DNA from: Candidatus Woesebacteria bacterium GW2011_GWA1_41_7
GTDB taxonomy: Bacteria > Patescibacteriota > Microgenomatia > UBA8517
Assembly (NCBI GenBank): GCA_000997405.1
Contig: LCBU01000019.1
Coordinates: forward strand, 1 to 21,269
DNA length: 21,269 nt
Direction: 5' to 3'
Part shown: positions 14,948 to 21,269 of the stretch, piece by piece
Layout: each line of letters opens with the position of its first letter
How positions within the stretch are numbered: position 1 is the stretch's first letter
Notes under the pieces: model-generated
Database searches by the model: none
Told to the model about the DNA's origin: nothing
The model's input: only the letters and a program-made list of their open reading frames with translations
Made by a program: the position numbers and the translations under genes

Positions 14948-16380
14948 TATCTTACTGAAATTCCGTACTGCGCCAGCACTTGAGCAACGCCTTGGGCAAC
15001 GGTTTCAAGAGCCTCAGATGCGGATTTCTCACCATCGGCCACTGCATTAACGGCGTCTCCAAAATAATTGGAAATTAGTGTGTTTATTCCTGTAGCGCCA
15101 TCAAACGTGCGGCTTACGAGATACCAACTTCTCGCCCCGGGTGCTTGCGCAATAATAGAGCCAATAATAGGATGGTCAATTAAAAGCGATGCCATATCAG
15201 TTCTCGGATATGCCTCTCCTAAATTTCTAACTGCAGACTCATTCTGATAAAGTTTTTGTAGAGAATCAGCTGATGCCATATAACTTAAAAAATCCCAGGC
15301 GGCCAATTTGGACGCACTTTTTGACCAAACACCTTGGGTCCAATACGTTGCATACGTTATGTCTACTTCGTCGGGGCTGTCTTTTGGAAGTTGAGGAATA
15401 GGAACTGTCTTGTATTTTAAGTTTGGATTTTGTCTTTGAATATCAAAAACTCTCCAGCTCGGAGCAATATACATCGCCAATTTACCTGCCGCAAACGCTT
15501 GGGTTGAGGTGGGAAGAGTCGTATCCCAAACTCCGTCTACAGACAAAAAAAGAGTAAAGAATGTTAAAGCACCTTCCGCTTTGTCACCTACCGGGTTTCT
15601 CAGATCCACTCCGTTTTGAATCATCAATAGTGCCAAAATATCCTGCCAATTATCAACATTCTCGGTTCTCCCCAACGCAACTCCGGATTGGGTAATTATC
15701 CCTTTATCATCTTTTATGGTTAATTCTTTTGCTAAATCCCTAAGATCGGCCCAATTGGTTGGAGGTGTTTTACCTGATTTATTAAAGATATCCTCATTTA
15801 TGAATAATGTAAGTGCATCGTATCCAATGGGAATTCCGACAATAGAATTTCCATACGATAAATCGGAAGTTATAACCGGGTAAAAGTTTTTTGAGTAGTC
15901 TGCTGCTGTCATTACTGACGGTGGAAGAGCATCAAGATCTGATTTAAACATGGGTACCCATGTGTTATGAAATGTAAAAATGTCAGGTCCCTCGCCCTTT
16001 GCAAGAGAATTTGACAATCTTTCTCTATAATCTTCTTTCGATTGTTCTACGTACGTAATATTTACACCGGGGTGGGTGGATTCATATGTAGAAATCAACG
16101 GTTCAACTACAGATTGGCTCTCCCAAAGTCCCCACCATACTATTTCACCCGACACTTTGTTTGAAGTCTTGCTGAATAGTCTATAAAAAACCATCGCCAA
16201 AACAAGCAATAAAATTATTATTCCAATAATAATCAATGGTTTTGAGTTTTTCTTTTTTGAGGAGAGGGCGGTTTGAGCAGGGGCGTTTGCCGTAATCACA
16301 GGTTCGGATACCGGAACCCCTGTGGGAACCGGAGTGTTTATATTTTGATTATTTTGATAAATATTACTGGAAGGTGGCAT
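14947..16380 (-). CDS. Membrane-anchored extracellular solute-binding protein, family 1 (sugar type)
   Basis: A substrate-binding component of an ABC sugar importer, anchored by a helix rather than a lipid. From the ATG at 16380 the protein has 477 residues. It has a Pro/Asn-rich cytoplasmic tail (1-46), a membrane helix (about 48-66), then a MalE-like fold starting at 'SGEIVWWGLWE' with 'GPDIFTFHNTWVPMF' and 'LAMYIAPSWRVFDI'. I prefer 16380 to an earlier ATG at 16434: an AAAAGG lies 7 bases upstream, and the earlier start would add 18 residues that look like leader. No lipobox Cys and no ABC permease or ATPase genes are nearby. It might act as a sensor or use permeases elsewhere. It overlaps the nucleotidyltransferase gene. 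Confidence 0.85.
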   Translation of the reverse strand: MPPSSNIYQNNQNINTPVPTGVPVSEPVITANAPAQTALSSKKKNSKPLIIIGIIILLLVLAMVFYRLFSKTSNKVSGEIVWWGLWESQSVVEPLISTYESTHPGVNITYVEQSKEDYRERLSNSLAKGEGPDIFTFHNTWVPMFKSDLDALPPSVMTAADYSKNFYPVITSDLSYGNSIVGIPIGYDALTLFINEDIFNKSGKTPPTNWADLRDLAKELTIKDDKGIITQSGVALGRTENVDNWQDILALLMIQNGVDLRNPVGDKAEGALTFFTLFLSVDGVWDTTLPTSTQAFAAGKLAMYIAPSWRVFDIQRQNPNLKYKTVPIPQLPKDSPDEVDITYATYWTQGVWSKSASKLAAWDFLSYMASADSLQKLYQNESAVRNLGEAYPRTDMASLLIDHPIIGSIIAQAPGARSWYLVSRTFDGATGINTLISNYFGDAVNAVADGEKSASEALETVAQGVAQVLAQYGISVR

Positions 16381-16436
16381 AGGTAGGCCTTTTAGGCTAT
16401 ATTTAAATGGTATCATAAGCCTGAAATATGGCAAGA

Positions 16437-16442
16437 TATTCT
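16437..16442 (+). promoter_or_regulatory. Putative -10 box of the VanW-domain gene
   Basis: TATTCT, 7 bases before the ATG at 16450, the same close spacing seen before several other first genes in this window. No -35 is clear. Confidence 0.3.
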
Positions 16443-16449
16443 ATTAAAA

Positions 16450-18210
16450 ATGAAGATAACTTTTAAGCCTATTGTAAAAAAATATTTACTACGAGTAATT
16501 ATAGGGCTCGCCGTATTTATATTAATTATTCTGGCCGGGGCTTTTGCGTATGTTGCAGCTTACAGCGGTAAGGTTTATCCAAACTCATCGATCGCAGGTG
16601 TCTCAGTTGCCGGGAAAAACCCTCAAGAAGCGTTTACTGTTTTGTCAAAATATGTTTCTGTACCGCCCGAAATTACCTTAAATTACCAGGACCAGATCTT
16701 TAAAATTAAATCGAGTGATATAAAGCTTTCTTATGACCTATCTGCCTCCGTACAAAATGCCTACGAATTTACCAGAGGTGGAGACATTTTTAACGATTTT
16801 GAAAAGCGAATTAAATTGTTTTTTTATCCCAATAATTTTAATCTTGTTACTTCTTTTGACGAAGACATGCTTAAAAAGATTGTCTCAATCATCGCCGGAC
16901 AGATTTCTATAGATTCTGTTGATCCCTCAGTTTCAAAGGTTAACGGTAGCATTCTGGTCAACAAAGGTTCTGCCGGCAAAGAAGTCAACCAAGATAAATT
17001 GATTTCAGCAATTATTAATAATTTGGCTCAAAACAGAAAAGAAGGAATCACAGTTCCTGTCGAGGATGTTGATAACACTCTAAACGACACCGAAGCAAAA
17101 GATTATGCATCAAGAGCCGAAAAATTCTTTGGGAAAAACATATCATTAAAATTCGAGTATGACAGTGTGGTTCTTCAAGACTCAGCTATTTTTAAACTAC
17201 TAAATCCAAAGGGTGGGTATGATGGCGAAGCAATTGAGGATACTCTTAAAACTGTAGCTAAAACCTTTGAAAGGGATCCTCAAAACCCAAAATTTGTTTT
17301 TGAAAACGGCAAAGTAACTGAATTCGAACCGGCCTTAGACGGAATTAAGATAGATACCGGCCAATTTGAAACTCAACTTATCAGAAAACTTGAAGATCTT
17401 GAAGTATCCGAGGAAAAAAGCATTGAACTTAATGTTCCCACAAACAAGACACCACCCGAAATAACCACTGATAAGGTAAACAACCTAGGAATAAATGAGC
17501 TTATCGGAAGAGGTACTTCAACCTACTACCACTCAATCCCCGGGCGTGTTCACAATATTTCCCTTGCAACTAGTAGAATAAATGGGACTCTCGTAAAGCC
17601 TGGTGACTCATTTTCCTTTAATACCGCATTGGGGGATGTATCTGCATTTACGGGTTATCAACAGGCATATATCATTAGTGGCGGAAAAACGATTTTAGGT
17701 GACGGGGGCGGTGTTTGCCAGGTTTCCTCCACACTTTTCCGTGCTCTATTAAACTCCGGTCTTCCGATTACAGAAAGACAGGCACATGCATACAGGGTAA
17801 GTTATTATGAACAAGGATCTTCGCCTGGCCTTGACGCCACTGTTTACAGCCCGTCACCTGATCTAAAATTTGTTAATGATACTCCGGGATACATACTTAT
17901 TGAGGCGACTGCCGATACTAAAAATTATTCTCTGGTTTTTGAAATTTACGGAACCAGTGACGGCCGAGTAGCTTCTATTACTAAGCCTGTTGTTACCGGT
18001 GTTGTTGCTCCCCCTGAGGATCTTTATCAGGACGATCCGTCACTACCTTCCGGAACAATAAAACAGATTGATTATAAAGCTTGGGGAGCCAAGGTAACTT
18101 TTAACTATGTTGTTACCAGAGATGGACAAGAAATAATAAACAAAACTTTCCTGAGTAACTATAAACCTTGGCAGGCGGTCTATCTTCGAGGTACCGGTCC
18201 CTCACAATAG
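16450..18210 (+). CDS. VanW-domain envelope protein with peptidoglycan-binding-like repeats
   Basis: A 586-residue exported protein. One N-terminal membrane helix (about 14-36) is followed by two regions resembling PG_binding_4 (about 45-160 and 190-330, each preceded by a 'SIAGVSV' or 'SAGKEVN' type motif). Next is a VanW domain (about 350-490) with 'SFSFNTALGDVSAFTGYQQA' and the conserved Cys C423 in 'GDGGGVCQVSSTLF', and finally a G5-like beta domain (about 515-580). VanW proteins are linked to the cell wall and to vancomycin-resistance clusters, but their reaction is not established. No other van genes are here, so a general wall role is more likely than resistance. It is divergent from the solute-binding gene, whose start is 69 bases away. 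Confidence 0.88.
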   Translation: MKITFKPIVKKYLLRVIIGLAVFILIILAGAFAYVAAYSGKVYPNSSIAGVSVAGKNPQEAFTVLSKYVSVPPEITLNYQDQIFKIKSSDIKLSYDLSASVQNAYEFTRGGDIFNDFEKRIKLFFYPNNFNLVTSFDEDMLKKIVSIIAGQISIDSVDPSVSKVNGSILVNKGSAGKEVNQDKLISAIINNLAQNRKEGITVPVEDVDNTLNDTEAKDYASRAEKFFGKNISLKFEYDSVVLQDSAIFKLLNPKGGYDGEAIEDTLKTVAKTFERDPQNPKFVFENGKVTEFEPALDGIKIDTGQFETQLIRKLEDLEVSEEKSIELNVPTNKTPPEITTDKVNNLGINELIGRGTSTYYHSIPGRVHNISLATSRINGTLVKPGDSFSFNTALGDVSAFTGYQQAYIISGGKTILGDGGGVCQVSSTLFRALLNSGLPITERQAHAYRVSYYEQGSSPGLDATVYSPSPDLKFVNDTPGYILIEATADTKNYSLVFEIYGTSDGRVASITKPVVTGVVAPPEDLYQDDPSLPSGTIKQIDYKAWGAKVTFNYVVTRDGQEIINKTFLSNYKPWQAVYLRGTGPSQ

Positions 18211-18222
18211 CATCATTTACTA

Positions 18223-18251
18223 GTGACTAGTTACCAATGACTGGTTATAAT
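18223..18251 (+). promoter_or_regulatory. Promoter of the tsaC-tsaE operon
   Basis: GTGACT (18223-18228, 4 of 6 to TTGACA), 17 bases, then a perfect TATAAT (18246-18251). Only 5 bases separate the -10 from ATG 18257, so the message should be leaderless. The in-frame TTG at 18251 lies inside the -10 and cannot be the start. The region also carries ACTAGT twice (18219-18224, 18226-18231) and the near-identical TGACTAGTTA (18224-18233) and TGACTGGTTA (18238-18247). Confidence 0.65.
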
Positions 18252-18256
18252 TGCTC

Positions 18257-19318
18257 ATGCGGATAATTAAAGCTGTTGGGAATCCGAACTTAATTCCTGA
18301 AGTTTCAAAGGTATTAAACGAGGGGGGTTTAATAATTTACCCGACCGAAACCCTCTACGGCGCAGGAGTTGACGCAACAAACATTATAGCCGTTAAAAAA
18401 CTTACCGCATACAAAAATAGGCCCCTGGGAAAACCCTACTCCATAGCAGTTAAGGACACTAAAATGGCAAAAGTGTACGGAAGTTTAAACAAAACGGCAT
18501 TAGGAATCTTTAATCAATTTCTACCCGGTCCTCTCACTGTTATTGTTAACGGAAAACACAAACTAGCAAAAGGAGTGGAATCTGAAGACGGAAAAATTGG
18601 CATTAGGGTCCCCGATTATGAATTTGTAAATAAACTATTAGAAGATTTTGGCAAACCCATTACCGCAACATCTGCCAACGCAAGTTATAAAAAACGTCCA
18701 TACAAAATCTCGGACATACTAAATAACTTAAGTGATAAACAAAAAAAATTAATAGACCTGATAATTGATGCCGGCACACTTCCGACCAGAGATCCTTCCA
18801 CTGTTATAGATACAACGCTCGACGAACCGGTAACTCTGAGGCAAGGTGAAATTAAGTTCTCGGAAAATAACCAAATACTTAGTACTGGTGAGGAAAATAC
18901 GCAAAATCTGGCAAAAGAAATATGGCAAAAAAATGAGGTCTATCTTGGTATAAGATCGATTGTTTTTGCACTTCAGGGCGAGATGGGAGCAGGTAAAACT
19001 CAGTTCACAAAGGGTCTAGCCAAAGCAATGGGAATATCAGAACTGGTCACATCCCCAACTTTTGCGATTGAAAATGAATATGAGAGTATTGAAAATAAAC
19101 TTTATCATTTTGACGCTTGGAGACTGGAAAAATCCGGAGAATTAAAAGAACTTGGCTTTGACGCATTAATAAAGCAAAAGTCGGTCATTTCGGTTGAATG
19201 GGCTGATAGAGTTGCCGATGTTATAAGGGAGTATGACGACGAAGCTGTGGTTATCTGGGTCAGAATAGAATTCGGAAAGGAGGAAAATGAAAGAGTTATC
19301 ACTTGGGGAAACTTATAA
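18257..19318 (+). CDS. TsaC/Sua5-TsaE fusion, t6A tRNA modification
   Basis: A single 353-residue protein joins two enzymes of N6-threonylcarbamoyladenosine (t6A) synthesis. Residues 1 to about 205 are a YrdC/Sua5 domain ('LIIYPTETLYGAG', 'KNRPLGKPY', 'PGPLTVIV', 'GIRVPDYEF', 'ITATSANAS', 'PSTVIDTT', 'TLRQGEIKF'), which makes threonylcarbamoyl-AMP from threonine, bicarbonate and ATP. Residues about 208-353 are TsaE, a P-loop ATPase that drives the transfer complex: Walker A 'GEMGAGKT' (241-248, K247), 'TSPTFAI', 'YHFDAWRL' and 'SVEWADRV'. Both halves keep their key residues. The ATG at 18257 is fixed by the -10 box. The 3' end overlaps the next gene by 32 bases, and tsaD follows that. TsaB, the usual partner of TsaD, is not in the window. 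Confidence 0.92.
   Translation: MRIIKAVGNPNLIPEVSKVLNEGGLIIYPTETLYGAGVDATNIIAVKKLTAYKNRPLGKPYSIAVKDTKMAKVYGSLNKTALGIFNQFLPGPLTVIVNGKHKLAKGVESEDGKIGIRVPDYEFVNKLLEDFGKPITATSANASYKKRPYKISDILNNLSDKQKKLIDLIIDAGTLPTRDPSTVIDTTLDEPVTLRQGEIKFSENNQILSTGEENTQNLAKEIWQKNEVYLGIRSIVFALQGEMGAGKTQFTKGLAKAMGISELVTSPTFAIENEYESIENKLYHFDAWRLEKSGELKELGFDALIKQKSVISVEWADRVADVIREYDDEAVVIWVRIEFGKEENERVITWGNL
19276..19283 (+). promoter_or_regulatory. Strong Shine-Dalgarno site for the 2H phosphoesterase gene
   Basis: AAAGGAGG within the tsaE coding region, 3 bases before the ATG at 19287. It is the only full anti-16S match I see at any start in the window, and it decides this start. Confidence 0.75.
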
Positions 19319-19820
19319 TAAGACCTACGTTGCAATTCCAATAACAGAAAGTCCTCTTTTTAGTTGGGTACAAAGTATTAATGGAAATAAAAAGTTTTAT
19401 CATATTACGATTCTCTTTCTGGGTAAAATCGAAGAGGAGATGTTTCCAAAAATTAAAGAGGCCATGTTATCCATTCCGGAAAGCGGAAGTTTCATTCCGA
19501 TCATTCCTGAAAAACTTGGCTTCCTCGGGGAAAAACGAGGGCTTTTTGCCCTTAAAATAAAAAGGACTGACGAGCTTGAAAAAATTAGGGAAACTTTGGA
19601 CAAAGCTCTTCCCAAAAATGAGTGGTCCAATTTCAATTTTTTGCCACACGTAACAATAAAAACCGCAAAAAGAGGCGAGTTCAGCAAACACGATAGAGAA
19701 AGACTGCTTGAAATATACGATAGGAGTAAACTATTGGATCCCTATAAAGCCGAAACTGTCGGTCTATACTATAGAACAGAAGAGGGTTCTACCGCCCTGT
19801 TATTTAAAAAGAAATTATGA
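19287..19820 (+). CDS. 2H phosphoesterase (LigT/ThpR-like, RNA 2',3'-cyclic phosphodiesterase)
   Basis: A 177-residue protein of the 2H superfamily, which opens 2',3'-cyclic phosphates at RNA ends (and can join 2'-5' in vitro). The two catalytic motifs are H39-x-T41 in 'FYHITILFLGKI' and H121-x-T123 in 'FLPHVTIKTA', with normal spacing. It begins inside the tsaC-tsaE gene and ends with an ATGA overlap with tsaD, so it is locked into the t6A operon. A role in tRNA end repair alongside t6A modification is possible but only inferred. Confidence 0.88.
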   Translation: MKELSLGETYNKTYVAIPITESPLFSWVQSINGNKKFYHITILFLGKIEEEMFPKIKEAMLSIPESGSFIPIIPEKLGFLGEKRGLFALKIKRTDELEKIRETLDKALPKNEWSNFNFLPHVTIKTAKRGEFSKHDRERLLEIYDRSKLLDPYKAETVGLYYRTEEGSTALLFKKKL

Positions 19821-20845
19821 AAATTCTTGCGATTGATACATCGTGTGATGAAACATCAGCAGCCGTAACGGATGGAATAAAAGTACTTTCTAACACCATC
19901 TGGTCGCAGGCAACAGCCCATGCAAAATTCGGTGGCGTAATGCCCTCGCTTGCCAAAAGAATGCATGAAGAAAGAATTGATTGGGTAATTCAAAAGGCTT
20001 TAACGTCGGCCAAATCAAATATTCAAGATATTGACGCGGTTGCAGTAACAATTGGGCCAGGGCTTTCTATCGCCTTGGGTGTCGGTATTGCCATGGCCAA
20101 AGAACTTGCTATCAAACACAATATAAAAATGATTGCCATTAACCATCTAGAAGGCCATTTACTTTCCCCTATCGCAGATATTGAAAGACCTCTTTCTGCT
20201 CTACGGTTTCCTGCAATTGGTCTGGTTATCTCTGGTGGAAATACGATGTTAGTAAAAATTATAAAGATCGGTACTTATGAAGTTGTTGCCCAAACCACTG
20301 ATGATGCTTTGGGTGAAGCTCTTGATAAAGCTGCCAGAATGATCGGACTTGGTTACCCTGGTGGTGCAGTACTCGAAAAAATTGCAAAGGGTGGAGACTT
20401 GAAAGCCTACACGCTACCCGTGCCAATCTCCGGGCAGGAAAAAAGACAAATTTTTACCTACTCCGGCCTTAAGACGGCATATTCAAGATTGGTTGAGGCT
20501 GAAAAACCCTTAAACAAAATGAAAATTCAAAATCTTGCCGCTTGTTTTCAGGATGTTGCTTTTAGACATTTAACTAGAGTTTTGGAATACTATTTGTCCC
20601 ATTCACAATTTAAGATAAAAAATATATTTGTGGGTGGCGGGGTGTCAGCCAACATTGAAATAAGGAAACGTTTAAGAAGACTTTGCGATGTGCACTCGGT
20701 AGAGGTGTTTTTTCCTAAATCAAAAAAACTTTACGGTGATAATGCGGCCATGATTGGTGTTGCTGCTTATTTTAAAGCGAAGGCCGGGCAGTTCCAGAAT
20801 CCAAACTCCATGGACAGAGATCCAAGGGCAAAATTGTCCAATTGA
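19817..20845 (+). CDS. tsaD: tRNA N6-adenosine threonylcarbamoyltransferase TsaD
   Basis: Catalytic subunit that transfers the threonylcarbamoyl group to A37 of ANN-decoding tRNAs. In 342 residues the ASKHA fold shows 'ILAIDTSCDETSAAV' (3-17), metal ligands H110 and H114 in 'INHLEGHLL', 'VISGGNTMLV' (137-146), 'DDALGEALDKAARMIGLGYP' (162-181), 'VGGGVSAN' (272-279) and the third metal ligand D308 in 'YGDNAAM'. The usual SGGHT reads SGGNT. All other catalytic positions are present. The ATG overlaps the stop of the phosphoesterase gene (ATGA). Together with the TsaC-TsaE fusion upstream, it forms a near-complete t6A operon lacking only TsaB. Confidence 0.96.
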   Translation: MKILAIDTSCDETSAAVTDGIKVLSNTIWSQATAHAKFGGVMPSLAKRMHEERIDWVIQKALTSAKSNIQDIDAVAVTIGPGLSIALGVGIAMAKELAIKHNIKMIAINHLEGHLLSPIADIERPLSALRFPAIGLVISGGNTMLVKIIKIGTYEVVAQTTDDALGEALDKAARMIGLGYPGGAVLEKIAKGGDLKAYTLPVPISGQEKRQIFTYSGLKTAYSRLVEAEKPLNKMKIQNLAACFQDVAFRHLTRVLEYYLSHSQFKIKNIFVGGGVSANIEIRKRLRRLCDVHSVEVFFPKSKKLYGDNAAMIGVAAYFKAKAGQFQNPNSMDRDPRAKLSN

Positions 20846-20854
20846 TGGTACAAT
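20846..20854 (+). promoter_or_regulatory. Extended -10 promoter after tsaD
   Basis: TGG plus TACAAT directly after the tsaD stop. Seven bases separate the -10 from ATG 20862, so a transcript would start at or next to the small ORF described below. Confidence 0.45.
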
Positions 20855-20861
20855 GTTAGCC

Positions 20862-20912
20862 ATGGAACCTTCTTGTAATCATCAACTAAGTATGGCCACG
20901 TGGTATTTCTAA
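20862..20912 (+). CDS. Possible 16-residue leader peptide before an aminoacyl-tRNA synthetase start
   Basis: ATG at 20862 to TAA at 20910-20912 encodes MEPSCNHQLSMATWYF. It is placed 7 bases after an extended -10 and 4 bases before the ATG of a class I synthetase N-terminus. Fourteen different amino acids occur in 16 residues, including Cys, His, Trp, Tyr, Phe, Gln, Asn and Pro. No homology can be judged at this length. It may be a regulatory leader peptide or chance. Confidence 0.35.
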   Translation: MEPSCNHQLSMATWYF

Positions 20913-20916
20913 ATAT

Positions 20917-21054
20917 ATGGAATCACAGTACGATCATAAGAAGTATGAGGCTAAAATTTATGATAAATGGGAAGAATCGCCTCAGGGACAGTTAAGGCAA
21001 GATTTTATGAATAAATGGATGAATAAATGGCTAGGGGAGTTTTATTACCGATGA
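20917..21054 (+). pseudogene. N-terminal fragment of a class I aminoacyl-tRNA synthetase (ValS-like)
   Basis: The first 22 residues, 'MESQYDHKKYEAKIYDKWEE' plus S, match the typical beginning of ValS-type enzymes ('YxxKxxExKIYxxWEES', normally followed by G-x-F). LeuS N-termini are similar. After EES the reading frame changes character ('PQGQLRQDFMNKWMNKWLGE') and stops at TGA 21052-21054, 45 residues in all. The other two frames do not continue a synthetase, so this is a broken gene or a junction, not a simple frameshift. Its stop overlaps the next ATG (ATGA). Confidence 0.5.
21007..21030 (+). repeat. 12-bp tandem duplication
   Basis: ATGAATAAATGG occurs twice in tandem (21007-21018 and 21019-21030), encoding MNKWMNKW in the frame of the fragment. 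It lies just after the point where synthetase similarity ends. Confidence 0.9.
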
Positions 21055-21269
21055 TTCGCATATTATTACTGACGGCCTGTCTCTTGTATACAGCATTAAA
21101 TGCTCCTGAGGTTTTGGCTCAAGTACCGTCTAACACGGTTTATTTCTGGTACGATGGATCAGGACAAAGAGTTGCCAAGGTAGAAAACGGGGGAGAGCAT
21201 ATTTATTATTTAAGAAATCTTTTATTAAAATTCTTGTTGTTGCATAGTTTATTTGGGATTTTATTGAAA
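21051..21269 (+). CDS. Secreted RHS/YD-repeat fragment, runs off the right edge
   Basis: Open from ATG 21051 to the window end, 73 codons with no stop. It starts with a clear signal peptide (MIRILLLTACLLYTALNA, then PEVLA before QVP). It is followed by 'VYFWYDGSGQRVAKVENGG' and 'EHIYYL', a good match to one RHS/YD repeat (YDxxGxRVxKxxxxGxxxYY). RHS proteins normally carry many repeats before this last type, so a signal peptide joined directly to one repeat suggests a truncated gene. After 'YYL' the translation becomes Leu-rich ('RNLLLKFLLLHSLFGILLK') and unlike RHS. Without the rest of the gene I cannot say if it is functional. Confidence 0.5.
   Translation, partial: MIRILLLTACLLYTALNAPEVLAQVPSNTVYFWYDGSGQRVAKVENGGEHIYYLRNLLLKFLLLHSLFGILLK

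Noticed and set aside
18251..18256. TTG start for the TsaC-TsaE fusion at 18251
   Set aside because: The T of this TTG is the last base of the TATAAT box; ATG 18257 fits both the promoter and the domain start.
20894..20904. GGCCACGTGGT, identical to the first 11 bases of tRNA-Cys (9695-9705), as a tRNA remnant or attachment site
   Set aside because: Only 11 bases match, including the self-complementary CACGTG. Integration sites normally use the tRNA 3' half, and no integrase gene is present.
1..21269. Recoded UGA (Gly) as in some CPR lineages
   Set aside because: TGA serves as the terminal stop of several intact genes (tsaD, the 2H gene, the PEGA gene) and no conserved gene needs it as sense.
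1..21269. CRISPR array, transposase, phage or toxin-antitoxin/defence island
   Set aside because: No regularly spaced repeats, transposase or integrase motifs or paired small toxin/antitoxin genes were seen. The VanW and RHS-like pieces alone do not make such a system.

Overview
The window is a gene-dense stretch of a bacterial chromosome with moderate-to-low GC and the standard genetic code (TGA is used as a stop, often in ATGA overlaps). Most genes are separated by 0-80 bases or overlap. The gene set, the divergent MetRS and WecA-like motifs and the scarcity of Shine-Dalgarno sites fit a Candidate Phyla Radiation (Patescibacteria) genome, perhaps Microgenomates-like. That placement is inference from gene character, not from a search.

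Left part (1-8756). The start of an rmuC-like gene runs off the left edge. A small membrane protein overlaps a TrpR/YerC-like regulator, followed by metG and a membrane glycosyltransferase. Then come UDP-glucuronate decarboxylase (minus strand), a PMT-like membrane glycosyltransferase, a small membrane protein, a WecA/MraY-like sugar-phosphate transferase and a UbiA-type prenyltransferase. Together this is an envelope glycan and glycolipid set: nucleotide sugar supply, lipid-linked intermediates and membrane transferases. The wecA/ubiA junction is abnormal, because ubiA has no usable start codon.

Middle (8757-14100). A membrane-anchored PEGA/SH3 protein, a tRNA-Cys(GCA) with two intrinsic-terminator hairpins, an M23 peptidase, a Nudix hydrolase overlapping an AlkA-type glycosylase, a small unknown gene, and groES-groEL. 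The heat-shock operon has a clear CIRCE operator and two TTGACA promoters. groEL is broken: about 24 codons are missing and the frame changes at a GAATTC.

Right part (14078-21269). A nucleotidyltransferase behind a membrane-anchored sugar-binding protein, a divergent VanW-domain protein, then a t6A tRNA-modification operon: a TsaC(Sua5)-TsaE fusion, a 2H (LigT/ThpR-like) phosphoesterase and TsaD. After tsaD the sequence breaks into pieces: a possible 16-residue leader peptide of unusual composition, the first ~22 codons of a class I aminoacyl-tRNA synthetase, a 12-bp tandem repeat, and a signal peptide joined to one RHS/YD repeat that runs off the right edge.

Two themes cut across the window. 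Many first genes have a -10 hexamer only 5-9 bases before the ATG, suggesting leaderless transcripts. There are also several gene lesions (groEL, wecA/ubiA, a duplicated gene tail at 3772-3900, the fragment cluster at the right end) that could be real decay or assembly error.
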